64,000 bases of DNA from contig CAWGJF010000002.1 in assembly GCA_963822905.1 (NCBI GenBank), forward strand, positions 62,001 to 126,000. Reading direction: 5' to 3'. Positions 25,369 to 33,794 of this stretch are shown in pieces. The translations under genes and the position numbers were made by a program. The notes under the pieces were generated by a model. That model was not told the origin of the DNA. It made no database searches and worked only from the letters and a program-made list of their open reading frames with translations. Numbering within the stretch: the first letter of the stretch is position 1; each line of letters starts with the position of its first letter. The stretch comes from CAWGJF01 sp963822905 (GTDB lineage Bacteria > Bacteroidota > Ignavibacteria > Ignavibacteriales > Ignavibacteriaceae).

Positions 25369-26862
25369 TTAATTACGTGCGTGACAATCCACACACATTA
25401 ATTCTTTCACATCCATTCCAAGATCTTCCGGGTGAACAAAATCAATTCCTTTCATTGAAACTAATGTATCACCATTACTTGTTGTCTGAGAAATAATAGT
25501 ATGACAAAGATTACAATCTCTTCTTATCATTTTTCCATCATCAGAAAAATGTTTTCCGTCATGGCAACGAAAACATCCTAAATCATAAATGTGAGATAGA
25601 TGATTCGGAAATTCTTTCCAGCTAACATTCATACTTGGAAAGTAATTTCGGTTATAAATTTTTTGTACTTCATCAACAGCCTGGTCAATTTTGTCTTTTT
25701 GTTGTTCAAACAATTTGGGATAATTTTTACTATAAAAATCGTCGATTGAACTAGATATGCTCTCAAGACCGTTTTCTTTCGTTAAATATTTATCATCAAG
25801 AGCGTTGACGGCAATGCTTTTGATGTATGGTAAATTTTCATCAATGCGTCCTAAGGACATAGCTAAATTGACCGATTTATCTGAAGGGTAATAAATGTGG
25901 GAAGGACGGTTATGGCAGTCAATACAATCCATCTTTCTTAAATTTTCTTCCGGATAATTTTTTGGGTCGAAGTCACTATTTTTTTCTTTATAAATAATTT
26001 CTTTTCCATCTTTCGTTGTTTGTTTTACCCATGGAATAACATTACGTATTGAATCAGTATAAAGATATTCAATTTTATTTGAGGCATTTGTGTGCCAGTG
26101 GATACCCTCTGAATTTCCCAAACGGCTGTTTCCACCACCAATTTTTAAAAGCATTGATATACTCGACTTGGTATTTTTTTCATCATACAGGTAATAAGTT
26201 GATTCGTACCTGATCTCACTAAAAAAATGTTCGGGTGAATGACATTGTTCACAGGTTCCTGCAGCAGGTCTTAGATTTTTCACTGGGGTTGGAATTGGTT
26301 TAGAATATTTTTTAAAAAGAACTGAATAAACCTGGTATGATCCTGATATTTTTGCCCGCACAAACCACGTTGCACCTGAACCAATATGACAGTTTACGCA
26401 CCCAACCCTAGAATGTGGAGAAGAAAGATATGTAGTGTATTCTGGTTGCATTACCTCATGACAAATTTCCCCACAAAACTCATCCGTTTCAGAATATTCA
26501 TATGCTTTAAAACTCCCAAAAGCCGAAAAAAATAAAAATAATATTGTACTGATTGAAACAGTAATTACAAGCCTTCTTTGTTTAGGATCATTAAAATCAA
26601 TTACAAGAAACCGATGCTTCCTGACTATCCCTTTTTCTAATCTTCTTCGTTCCCTTAATAAACCTATTACAATAAAAATAATTCCAATGAACAGAAATAC
26701 CGGCAGAATAATAAAAGTTATAATCCCAAGATAAGGAGTTGTTTCCGGGGAAAGTGTATCAAGTACAGTTAAAAATAATATAAGACCAAAGCTCAATAAT
26801 GAAAGTCCTGCACCAAAAATTGTTATTGGGTTATAAATATATGAAGGAAATAATCGTCGCAT
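25369..26862 (-). CDS. NapC/NirT-like multiheme cytochrome c (7 heme sites)
   Basis: Two N-terminal helices (about 15-35 and 45-67) are followed by a third (about 95-115), then the heme region. The first site is CGEICH, a CX3CH rather than CX2CH motif. It is followed by the NapC-type context EVMQPEYTTYLSSPHSRVGCVNCHIG. Five more CXXCH motifs follow: CEQCH, CIDCH, CFRCH, CNLCH and CVDCH. The family takes electrons from menaquinol and passes them to periplasmic partners. It is the last of the four-gene cytochrome set, 44 bp after the cytochrome b561-like gene. Membrane topology and the true substrate are inferred. Confidence 0.88.
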   Translation of the reverse strand: MRRLFPSYIYNPITIFGAGLSLLSFGLILFLTVLDTLSPETTPYLGIITFIILPVFLFIGIIFIVIGLLRERRRLEKGIVRKHRFLVIDFNDPKQRRLVITVSISTILFLFFSAFGSFKAYEYSETDEFCGEICHEVMQPEYTTYLSSPHSRVGCVNCHIGSGATWFVRAKISGSYQVYSVLFKKYSKPIPTPVKNLRPAAGTCEQCHSPEHFFSEIRYESTYYLYDEKNTKSSISMLLKIGGGNSRLGNSEGIHWHTNASNKIEYLYTDSIRNVIPWVKQTTKDGKEIIYKEKNSDFDPKNYPEENLRKMDCIDCHNRPSHIYYPSDKSVNLAMSLGRIDENLPYIKSIAVNALDDKYLTKENGLESISSSIDDFYSKNYPKLFEQQKDKIDQAVDEVQKIYNRNYFPSMNVSWKEFPNHLSHIYDLGCFRCHDGKHFSDDGKMIRRDCNLCHTIISQTTSNGDTLVSMKGIDFVHPEDLGMDVKELMCVDCHARN

Positions 26863-26906
26863 ATCAGAGCTGTTAATAAATTAATTATAAAATAAAAAGT
26901 ACAGAA

Positions 26907-27743
26907 TTATCTATAGGCAAAAATCATTGAATAAATAATCCAAATAATGATACTGAATCCGAGAGTTAATGCTGTCCAACCGAAAATTTTCATACCTCTA
27001 ATAACGATCGGAGGATATGCTTCAACAAGATGTTTTTCCAGTTCACCATTTTCAACAAGTTCTTTGTATTCGTCTGGCCTGTCTAATTTAAATTCTTCCA
27101 GAGGAATTCTGCCAGAAAAAATTACAATATCCATTGGGAATTTTTCCGGTCGAAGATGTGTATTGAAAAAATGAACTGTGAAAATAAATCCTGTTGCCAG
27201 AAGAGCTTCATCACTGTGAATAATTGTTGCAACATTAATGAACCAGCCCGGGAAAAAATTTGTGAAAAATTCCGGGAACCATAAAGTTAGTCCTGTTGAT
27301 CCGATTACAAACATTCCCCAAAATACAGCAAAATAATCAAACTTTTCCCAGTATGTCCATCTGCCATATTCAGGTCTTGGTCCTTTGCTAAAAAACCATT
27401 TAAGTGAACCTTTAAAATCCTGCCAATCTTTTTTATTAAATAACATAGAATGTTTACCGCCAAGAAGTTTAAACCAGGATCCGAATTCTTTTTTCTTAAC
27501 TCTAAACAAATCCACAAGGTGAGTTATAAAAACAATTATCATAATTGATGCGGCAAATCGATGAAGGTAGCCTGCAGATTCAAACCCTCCGAATAATCTT
27601 GATAAGAACCTTGCCCAACCGGTGTAGGAAAATTTTAGAGTCATTCCCGTCAGAGAAAGAGTAATGAAACTTATAATCATGCAGACATGCAAAATTCTAT
27701 TCAAACGGGAAAACCTTAATACATATCTTCTTTTCAGGCTCAT
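26907..27743 (-). CDS. b-type cytochrome, formate-dehydrogenase-gamma / b561-like membrane subunit
   Basis: Its four to five helices carry histidines in RILHVCMIISFITL, YLHRFAASIMIIVFITH and the ATIIHSDEALLATGFIFTVHFFNTHLRP segment, typical diheme b ligation. It overlaps the 19-heme cytochrome gene by 4 bp (ATGA), so the two proteins are probably made together in equal amounts. The role is quinone/quinol exchange with the heme chain. The same fold is fused onto the C-terminus of the 13-heme protein at 29769-31901, so this operon has two such b modules. Confidence 0.88.
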   Translation of the reverse strand: MSLKRRYVLRFSRLNRILHVCMIISFITLSLTGMTLKFSYTGWARFLSRLFGGFESAGYLHRFAASIMIIVFITHLVDLFRVKKKEFGSWFKLLGGKHSMLFNKKDWQDFKGSLKWFFSKGPRPEYGRWTYWEKFDYFAVFWGMFVIGSTGLTLWFPEFFTNFFPGWFINVATIIHSDEALLATGFIFTVHFFNTHLRPEKFPMDIVIFSGRIPLEEFKLDRPDEYKELVENGELEKHLVEAYPPIVIRGMKIFGWTALTLGFSIIIWIIYSMIFAYR

Positions 27744-29776
27744 TTATTCTCACTTTCAGAATCTTCATCAGGATTTTGATTCATATTCAATTCATTTTCT
27801 TCCAGGTGTAAACTTTTTATTTTTCTTCTCCACTGAAGTGATTTTGGGAGCCAAAGAAGAGTATGCAGGCCCGCAATGAAAAAAGTTCCAACCAATAAAC
27901 CGGTCATTCCCCAGAAAACCCAGAATAAAATCGGGTATTTAACCGGATCATGATGCGTTGCATGAGTTAAGTAGCCGGCAAATTGTCTATTAGCATTTGG
28001 ATGACAGGTTTTACAGGTATTTACAACATTCTCTCTGCTTAATCTTGATCTGGGATCAGATGGAGGTAAAATATCGTGAGAGCCATGACAGTCATAACAT
28101 TTAGCTGTCTTAGTATAACCTAACTGGGAAACTTTTCCGTGGTAGGTATCAAAATATGTCTCAGCAATTTTCTCATGACATCTGCCACATTGTGTCATAA
28201 TTTCTAGTTTAAATCCATCTGCATCTGTTCTTTTAATAGTATGTGCACTGTGACAATCTGCGCAACCAGGTAGCTGCTTATCTGTATCAGACACAAGCGG
28301 GGAGTGGATACTTTTTACAAATTGTTCTTCAATTCCATGATGACATTTTCCACAAGTTTCAGCCACATTTTTTGGGTTTATACTGGATTCCGGATCAGTG
28401 TGTGGTAATTCCATATGTGCAGTATGGCAATCAGTACAGGTTGCAGTTACTGTAAGTCCGCTTTTCAACAAACCTCTTCCGTGAATACTTTCAGTATAAT
28501 TTTTTATGATATCTTTTTCTTTTCCTTTGTACTTAACTGCTGCTTTCTCTCCTTCACGATGACAACTTGCACAAAGAGTAGGAATATTTGTTGCAAAAGT
28601 TTGTGATTCAGGATTTAACTTTCCAAGTATTCCATGAGTTCCGTGACATTCTTTACAAGTTGGAGCATTTGTATCATTCTTTGCTGATAGAGTTCCATGT
28701 GTACTCTTTGAATATTGAACTCCAATTTCGTCATGACACGAAGCACATTTTACTTTTTGGGTAATGGTTTCACAAGGACGATGCTTGGAAACATTTACTT
28801 CCGAGTGACACTGGCTGCAAGCAATTTTACTATGCCGGCTTCCTTTTAATTCTGTATAATTTACAAAAAGAGATCTCCCATCGACAGATGATTTTAGATT
28901 TGGATTATCGTGACAGCTAAGACAATCTTTATCAGCCATTCCATAATCATAAAAAACTTTTCTTATTTTATGCGGCTGATGACAATCTACACATGCAGGA
29001 AGTACATGAGCTTGTTTTTCCCACAATTCCCCTTTAATTATTTTTCTGTGAACTGATTCTATTTCTGCGTGGCATTTTGTACAAGTACTTGCAATATTAC
29101 TTCTTGCTATAGTTGATCTTGGATCAGTATGAGGTAAAATTCTATGTGCAGAATGACAAGAAATGCAAGTTGGGGCTACAATTAAACCCTTTACCAACAA
29201 TGCTTCACCATGAATACTTTCTGTATAATTCTCAAGGATTCTGTCTTGAGGAATATTGTGCTGGCGCTGAACCTGAGTTCCCTCATGATGACACTTTCCA
29301 CAAAGGAATGGAATTTTCATTGTAGCAACTGCAGAATTGCGATCCTTTACTGGTAGAATATCATGCTTCCCATGGCAATCCTGACAGAGAGGAGCTAATT
29401 TATCACCACTAGCTCTTGCTTTTCCATGCATACATTCAGCATATAACTCTTCTTCTTCATCATGACAATTACCACAATTAACCGGAGTATACTTCGTTCT
29501 ATGAGGTGTTTCATCTGGATCAATATCGGAATGACAATCGACACACTCCAGTTCAGCATGAACTGATTTATTAAATACAGCAGGATTTAAATAAAGAGAA
29601 ATGGTCTTTCCGTTTACTTTGTCTTTAAAACCCGGATCATCATGACACATTAAACAATCATCATTTGATTGAGCAAATCCTGAATAAAAAGGAAATAGAA
29701 AAAGCATACAAAGCCAGAAAATTTCTGGTAAAAACATTGATGACAGACTGGTAAAATTTTTAACTACTCTATTCAT
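27740..29776 (-). CDS. 19-heme periplasmic c-type cytochrome, C-terminally anchored
   Basis: Nineteen CXXCH motifs are spread over about 570 residues (first CLMCH, last CKTCH). Two internal stretches share the same order of motifs (HGKHDILP ... TESIHGEALLVKGL ... PHTDP), suggesting an internal duplication of a 6-heme block. A signal peptide begins at the ATG at 29776, and a C-terminal helix (PVKYPILFWVFWGMTGLLVG) anchors it. I take 29776 as start rather than an in-frame ATG at 29872, because the signal peptide follows it and the ATG overlaps the upstream stop as expected in an operon. It is likely the wire between the membrane b modules and an unknown partner. Confidence 0.9.
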   Translation of the reverse strand: MNRVVKNFTSLSSMFLPEIFWLCMLFLFPFYSGFAQSNDDCLMCHDDPGFKDKVNGKTISLYLNPAVFNKSVHAELECVDCHSDIDPDETPHRTKYTPVNCGNCHDEEEELYAECMHGKARASGDKLAPLCQDCHGKHDILPVKDRNSAVATMKIPFLCGKCHHEGTQVQRQHNIPQDRILENYTESIHGEALLVKGLIVAPTCISCHSAHRILPHTDPRSTIARSNIASTCTKCHAEIESVHRKIIKGELWEKQAHVLPACVDCHQPHKIRKVFYDYGMADKDCLSCHDNPNLKSSVDGRSLFVNYTELKGSRHSKIACSQCHSEVNVSKHRPCETITQKVKCASCHDEIGVQYSKSTHGTLSAKNDTNAPTCKECHGTHGILGKLNPESQTFATNIPTLCASCHREGEKAAVKYKGKEKDIIKNYTESIHGRGLLKSGLTVTATCTDCHTAHMELPHTDPESSINPKNVAETCGKCHHGIEEQFVKSIHSPLVSDTDKQLPGCADCHSAHTIKRTDADGFKLEIMTQCGRCHEKIAETYFDTYHGKVSQLGYTKTAKCYDCHGSHDILPPSDPRSRLSRENVVNTCKTCHPNANRQFAGYLTHATHHDPVKYPILFWVFWGMTGLLVGTFFIAGLHTLLWLPKSLQWRRKIKSLHLEENELNMNQNPDEDSESENK

Positions 29777-31901
29777 CATCCAGGTTAATATTTTTCTTAT
29801 TAATTTTTTCGTATTCCAGCGGATGTTCTTCAGCCATTTCTTCTTCAGAGATTGTTCCTTTCCACCATGCAAGATTCATCGGGTAAACATCAGGATTAAA
29901 AATTATAAAATAAAAATGCCACACAACAATTGCCAGGAATGCAAGCCAGGCTTCATAGTAATGGACTGTCCTGGCAATATCCCATCCGAGTTTTGTTAAA
30001 ATTCCCATGAATGTATTATCAAACCACATTATCACGCCGGTTGCAGTCATAACTATAGTTCCCCAAACCAGAGCCCAATATTCTGCTTTCTCTACATAAC
30101 TAAAACGGTCAAGCTTAGGTTTTTCTTTTGAGATTCCCAGGTTGAACATTGCAACACCAATAGCATCTCTGAAATCCTGTAATTTCGGAAAGAGATCTTT
30201 AACTAATTGCCTGCCTCGTTCAGTTGCAGAGATATAAAATATATGATATAAACTAATTGTTACCATTACAACTGCAGCAATTCTATGTAGTACGCTTCTG
30301 TACTCAAATACATCAGAGTTTAAATCCCTGATATGTGAAACCCACCAGGCATTAGGATAACTTAACATAAATCCAGTCATCACAAGTAAGAGAAAGCTAA
30401 TGGCTAAAGTTATATGCTGAATTCTCTCGTTCAATGTCATCCGTAAGTAAAGGGAATGACCATGTACTTCATGAGCAATTAAACCACGCTGACCCATCTT
30501 TTTAATTTTCGATTTCCTGTAGAAATCCAAAACATTGTGCAAAAACATACCGCCTATTGTAACGAAGATCAGGATAATATACATCGTTGCAATTGTATAA
30601 ATAATAGGTTCACTTTTTTCCTGTCTTGTGATATGGACTTTTCCTATTGAGAAATTTTCATTCGCACCTTTATGACAGCCACCGCAGGTTTTTGCAAGAT
30701 TATTTTTATTAATACTGGAAGTCGGATCAGAGGAGGGTTTAATGTTGTGAGTACCGTGACAGCTTGCACAATTTGCAACTTCAACGGAACCGCCTGCAAT
30801 AGCCAAGCCATGATAGCTATCAGAAAATGTTTTAAATCTATCTGTTGATATTCCATACTTGTTAGAAAGTTTCAATGAACTATGACATGGAGAGCAAACT
30901 TCTTTGGATAGATTTTTAAAGGCAACAGGAGATTTCGGGTTATCATGCTTTAAAATATTATGCTCACCATGACAATCAGTGCAGGCCGGGGCATCCATAT
31001 TACCCTTTGCAAGCGCCATACCATGAATGCTTCCATTATATATTTTTGCAATTTTACTATGACATTTGCCGCAGGTTTTAGAAATGTTTTGCTTAAATGT
31101 CGGAGAATTCTCTCTTGTACTTTTTAATATATCATGCGATCCGTGACAATCAACGCAATTAGCAGCTTTCGGGTTACCGGAATTTAAAGCCGAGCCATGA
31201 ACACTTTTTTCATAAAGAGAAATAAATCCTGCAGTTGGGGCTGTTCTTGATCTTACTTCAGGATTGTCCTCATGACATGAAAGGCATAATTTTTCCTGAG
31301 CAATTTTTACATTTACTGAATCTGCAGGAGAGTGAATTTTAGCAATTGGATTTTTATGACATTGGAGACAGTTAGGAGCACCAATCATTCCGTTTTTATA
31401 GGCCAGATAGTGTTCAGATGCCTGGTAAAGTTTGGCATTTTCTTTATGACATTTACCACAAGAGGTAGGTAAATTTTCAACACTCCATCTTCCGCCTTTA
31501 GCTGTAGGATCAGTTGTATAATGATTCTCATGACAGGAAAGACAATTTGTATCTTTGCTTGTTCCGGATCCGGTCTCTTTTAAAAGCTGTGGATGAAATA
31601 GATGTTTTACAATATCCTTTTGATGACAATCTCTGCAATTTTTAGGCACTAGATTATCACTGTGCGGCATTTCATCAGGATCAAAATTAACATGACAGGA
31701 AACACATTTTAACCTGGAATGTTTATGTGAATTGAACTTTGATTCACTGACTGCAATTGAAATTTCTTTCCCGTTTTTCTCCATAGTCATACTATCATCA
31801 TCATGGCACATTAAACAATCTTCATTTGATTGGCTGAAGGAGACAACAGAAAATAGTGAAACTTGTAGAATAGCTAATAGAATTATATTACGTAAATACA
31901 T
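29769..31901 (-). CDS. 13-heme cytochrome c fused to a b561-type membrane domain (CbcL-like layout)
   Basis: A signal peptide (1-23) precedes thirteen CXXCH motifs (first CLMCH, last CGGCH) over about 420 residues. A linker helix (about 436-455) follows, then a four-helix b-type domain (about 490-690) whose His residues occur in ERIQHITLAI, SVLHRIAAV and TVHYYEAW. One polypeptide therefore joins quinone chemistry and the periplasmic heme chain, the same principle as Geobacter CbcL, although sequence identity cannot be judged here. It is the first gene of the set, and the next gene starts inside its stop. The stop GATGATGAATAG overlaps the next ATG. Confidence 0.9.
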   Translation of the reverse strand: MYLRNIILLAILQVSLFSVVSFSQSNEDCLMCHDDDSMTMEKNGKEISIAVSESKFNSHKHSRLKCVSCHVNFDPDEMPHSDNLVPKNCRDCHQKDIVKHLFHPQLLKETGSGTSKDTNCLSCHENHYTTDPTAKGGRWSVENLPTSCGKCHKENAKLYQASEHYLAYKNGMIGAPNCLQCHKNPIAKIHSPADSVNVKIAQEKLCLSCHEDNPEVRSRTAPTAGFISLYEKSVHGSALNSGNPKAANCVDCHGSHDILKSTRENSPTFKQNISKTCGKCHSKIAKIYNGSIHGMALAKGNMDAPACTDCHGEHNILKHDNPKSPVAFKNLSKEVCSPCHSSLKLSNKYGISTDRFKTFSDSYHGLAIAGGSVEVANCASCHGTHNIKPSSDPTSSINKNNLAKTCGGCHKGANENFSIGKVHITRQEKSEPIIYTIATMYIILIFVTIGGMFLHNVLDFYRKSKIKKMGQRGLIAHEVHGHSLYLRMTLNERIQHITLAISFLLLVMTGFMLSYPNAWWVSHIRDLNSDVFEYRSVLHRIAAVVMVTISLYHIFYISATERGRQLVKDLFPKLQDFRDAIGVAMFNLGISKEKPKLDRFSYVEKAEYWALVWGTIVMTATGVIMWFDNTFMGILTKLGWDIARTVHYYEAWLAFLAIVVWHFYFIIFNPDVYPMNLAWWKGTISEEEMAEEHPLEYEKINKKNINLDDE

Positions 31902-32121
31902 GGTAGAGAGAGAATAATACTTGAAAAATGAGTCGAATTAATTTGCAAGCAAGAAAATGATTTGTAAAATTTTATCACTGTGTTGTACTTAAAGTGAGGA
32001 AACATTCATACAATCCGTTTAATTTCTTGTCGTCTATTTGATGAGCTGTTTTACACAGATGTTTTAGGATGACAAATTTTTATCTATTAATTATAAATAT
32101 TTGATTGCCGTACGCAATTTT

Positions 32122-32202
32122 TTAATAAGTAAATGAAAATGCAAATGCGAATAATGCAACAATACCCGAAATAAAAAGGACAAATGATATAATGTTTTTC
32201 AT
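32122..32202 (-). CDS. 26-aa hydrophobic peptide ORF in the cytochrome leader (candidate)
   Basis: MKNIISFVLFISGIVALFAF is followed by SFTY. The stretch is nearly all hydrophobic, as in small membrane peptides or an unprocessed signal. No clear ribosome site precedes the ATG. It lies 221 bp before the 13-heme cytochrome start, on the same strand, downstream of a TTGACA-type promoter candidate. Confidence 0.3.
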   Translation of the reverse strand: MKNIISFVLFISGIVALFAFAFSFTY

Positions 32203-32233
32203 ATCGTTGTTTGTTATTAATTTAAGTAATGGT

Positions 32234-32262
32234 TTTTATCAAATTTCGTTTGATTATGTCAA
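32234..32262 (-). promoter_or_regulatory. Sigma-70-like promoter candidate for the cytochrome operon
   Basis: Reading leftward, TTGACA (32262-32257) is followed after 16 bp by GATAAA (32240-32235). The -35 box is perfect and the -10 box has four of six matches. It points at the 26-aa ORF and the 13-heme cytochrome. Confidence 0.3.
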
Positions 32263-32317
32263 ACCAAATACCACCTTAAAGTCCTTAATTTAGGTAAAAA
32301 ACGAATTAAATAAAGCA

Positions 32318-32343
32318 TTTTATTCTCAGTGCTGAGAATAAAA
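32318..32343. promoter_or_regulatory. 26-bp near-perfect palindrome between regulator and cytochrome operon
   Basis: TTTTATTCTCAG (32318-32329) and CTGAGAATAAAA (32332-32343) are perfect 12-bp arms with a 2-nt spacer. It lies 78 bp beyond the regulator stop and about 60-80 bp upstream of the promoter candidate, a position suited to a bound dimer. No T tract on either side argues against a terminator. Confidence 0.5.
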
Positions 32344-32420
32344 AGTTGCTAATTCGCATCTATTAGAAATGTTTTTGAAAAGATTTTAAAGGTTGATGAA
32401 AGAAAAATCGCTTTAAATTT

Positions 32421-33776
32421 CTAGAGTTTAATATCGAGCTCCTTCATTTTTCTGTATAAAGTTGATAACCCAACTTGTAATGTCTCAGCAGCTTTTTCTT
32501 TATTATTTTCGCTGCTCTCCAGGGCTTTAAGTATCGCATCTTTTTCAAATCGTCTTACAGCATCTTCAAGCGATCCGGAGAGAGGGAATTCTACTCCGCT
32601 GTTAAATGAACGAAATGAAGGAGGGAGATGTTCGGGGGAAACAAATTCTTCTTTGCAGAATATTACAGATCTTTCAATTGTATTCTCCAGTTCTCGTACT
32701 TCACCTTTCCATTCGTGATTCAATAATGCACGCATAGCATCATTCGAGATCCCTTTTATATTTTTATTCATTTCCTTCCTGTACTTATCAAGAAAGTGAT
32801 CTGCAAGCAGGGGAATATCTTCTTCTCTTTCTTTTAATGATGGAAGATGAAGGTCGACAACATTTAATCTGTAAAATAAATCTTCACGGAAATTTCCTTT
32901 GTTCACTTCTTCCTGTAAATCCTTATTTGTAGATGCAACAAATCTAACATCAACGGGTAATGTAGTTGAAGTTCCAACAGGTGTGTATTCTTTTTCCTGG
33001 ATTGCTCTTAAAAGTTTAACTTGCAGATTCAAAGGCATATCACCAATTTCATCCAGAAAGAGAGTTCCACCTTCGGCTGCTTTCATATAACCTTCTTTAT
33101 CGGAAATTGCACCGGTGAATGCACCTTTTTTATGCCCGAATAGCTCACTCTCAATCAGGTTATCAGAAATGGCACCACAGTTAACAACTATAAATGGTTT
33201 GTTTTTCCTGATTGAATTAAAGTGAACGGCTTTGGCAACCAATTCTTTTCCTGTTCCGCTATTGCCCGTTATTAAAACAGTTGACTCAGTATCAGAAACA
33301 GCTTCGATCATTTCAAAAATTTGTGCAATTGCCTGGCTTTTCCCGATTATGTTATTGAAATCAAAATCACGCTGAAGTTCTTTTCGTAAAATCCGGTTTT
33401 CGATTATTAAATCCCGAATTTCAAAAAGTCTTTTTACTTTGATGATTAGTTCATCAAATTCTATAGGTTTCAAAATATAATCACTTGCACCACTTCGCAG
33501 TGCTGTAATCGCAGTTTCAAGTGATCCAAACGCCGTAATAACGATAGCAGCAGTTTGTATATTCATTTTATTAATTTCTTCGAGGAGCTCAGTACCTTTC
33601 ATCTCCGGCATTTCAAGATCAGTAATTACAAGGTCAAAAGAATTTTCTTTCAGAATTTCAAAAGCAACTTTGCCGTTTTCCGCTTCAGCGACTTCATAAC
33701 CTTCATTACTTAAAATATAAGACAAAGACTCTCTTATTATATCTTCATCGTCAACAACTAAAACTTTATTAGGCAT
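32421..33776 (-). CDS. NtrC-family sigma-54 response regulator
   Basis: Receiver (1-120) with the phospho-acceptor Asp in ITDLEMPEMKG; AAA+ ATPase (about 140-370) with Walker A GNSGTGKE, Walker B TLFLDEIGD, and the sigma-54 contact loop GAFTGA; Fis-type HTH (about 410-450) at the end. All residues needed for sigma-54 activation are present. It is 18 bp downstream of its likely partner kinase and upstream of the cytochrome operon on the same strand. It probably controls cytochrome expression, but I found no convincing sigma-54 promoter in the 519-bp gap. Confidence 0.95.
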   Translation of the reverse strand: MPNKVLVVDDEDIIRESLSYILSNEGYEVAEAENGKVAFEILKENSFDLVITDLEMPEMKGTELLEEINKMNIQTAAIVITAFGSLETAITALRSGASDYILKPIEFDELIIKVKRLFEIRDLIIENRILRKELQRDFDFNNIIGKSQAIAQIFEMIEAVSDTESTVLITGNSGTGKELVAKAVHFNSIRKNKPFIVVNCGAISDNLIESELFGHKKGAFTGAISDKEGYMKAAEGGTLFLDEIGDMPLNLQVKLLRAIQEKEYTPVGTSTTLPVDVRFVASTNKDLQEEVNKGNFREDLFYRLNVVDLHLPSLKEREEDIPLLADHFLDKYRKEMNKNIKGISNDAMRALLNHEWKGEVRELENTIERSVIFCKEEFVSPEHLPPSFRSFNSGVEFPLSGSLEDAVRRFEKDAILKALESSENNKEKAAETLQVGLSTLYRKMKELDIKL

Positions 33777-33794
33777 TTCTTTCTCTCATTATTT

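Noticed and set aside
29777..29872. Extended N-terminus (start at 29872) of the 19-heme cytochrome
   Set aside because: It would place 32 basic residues before the signal peptide and overlap the upstream gene by 104 bp; the ATG at 29776 fits export and operon spacing.
31902..32420. Sigma-54 promoter for the cytochrome operon
   Set aside because: The best candidate has GG-N10-GA rather than GG-N10-GC, so it is not called.
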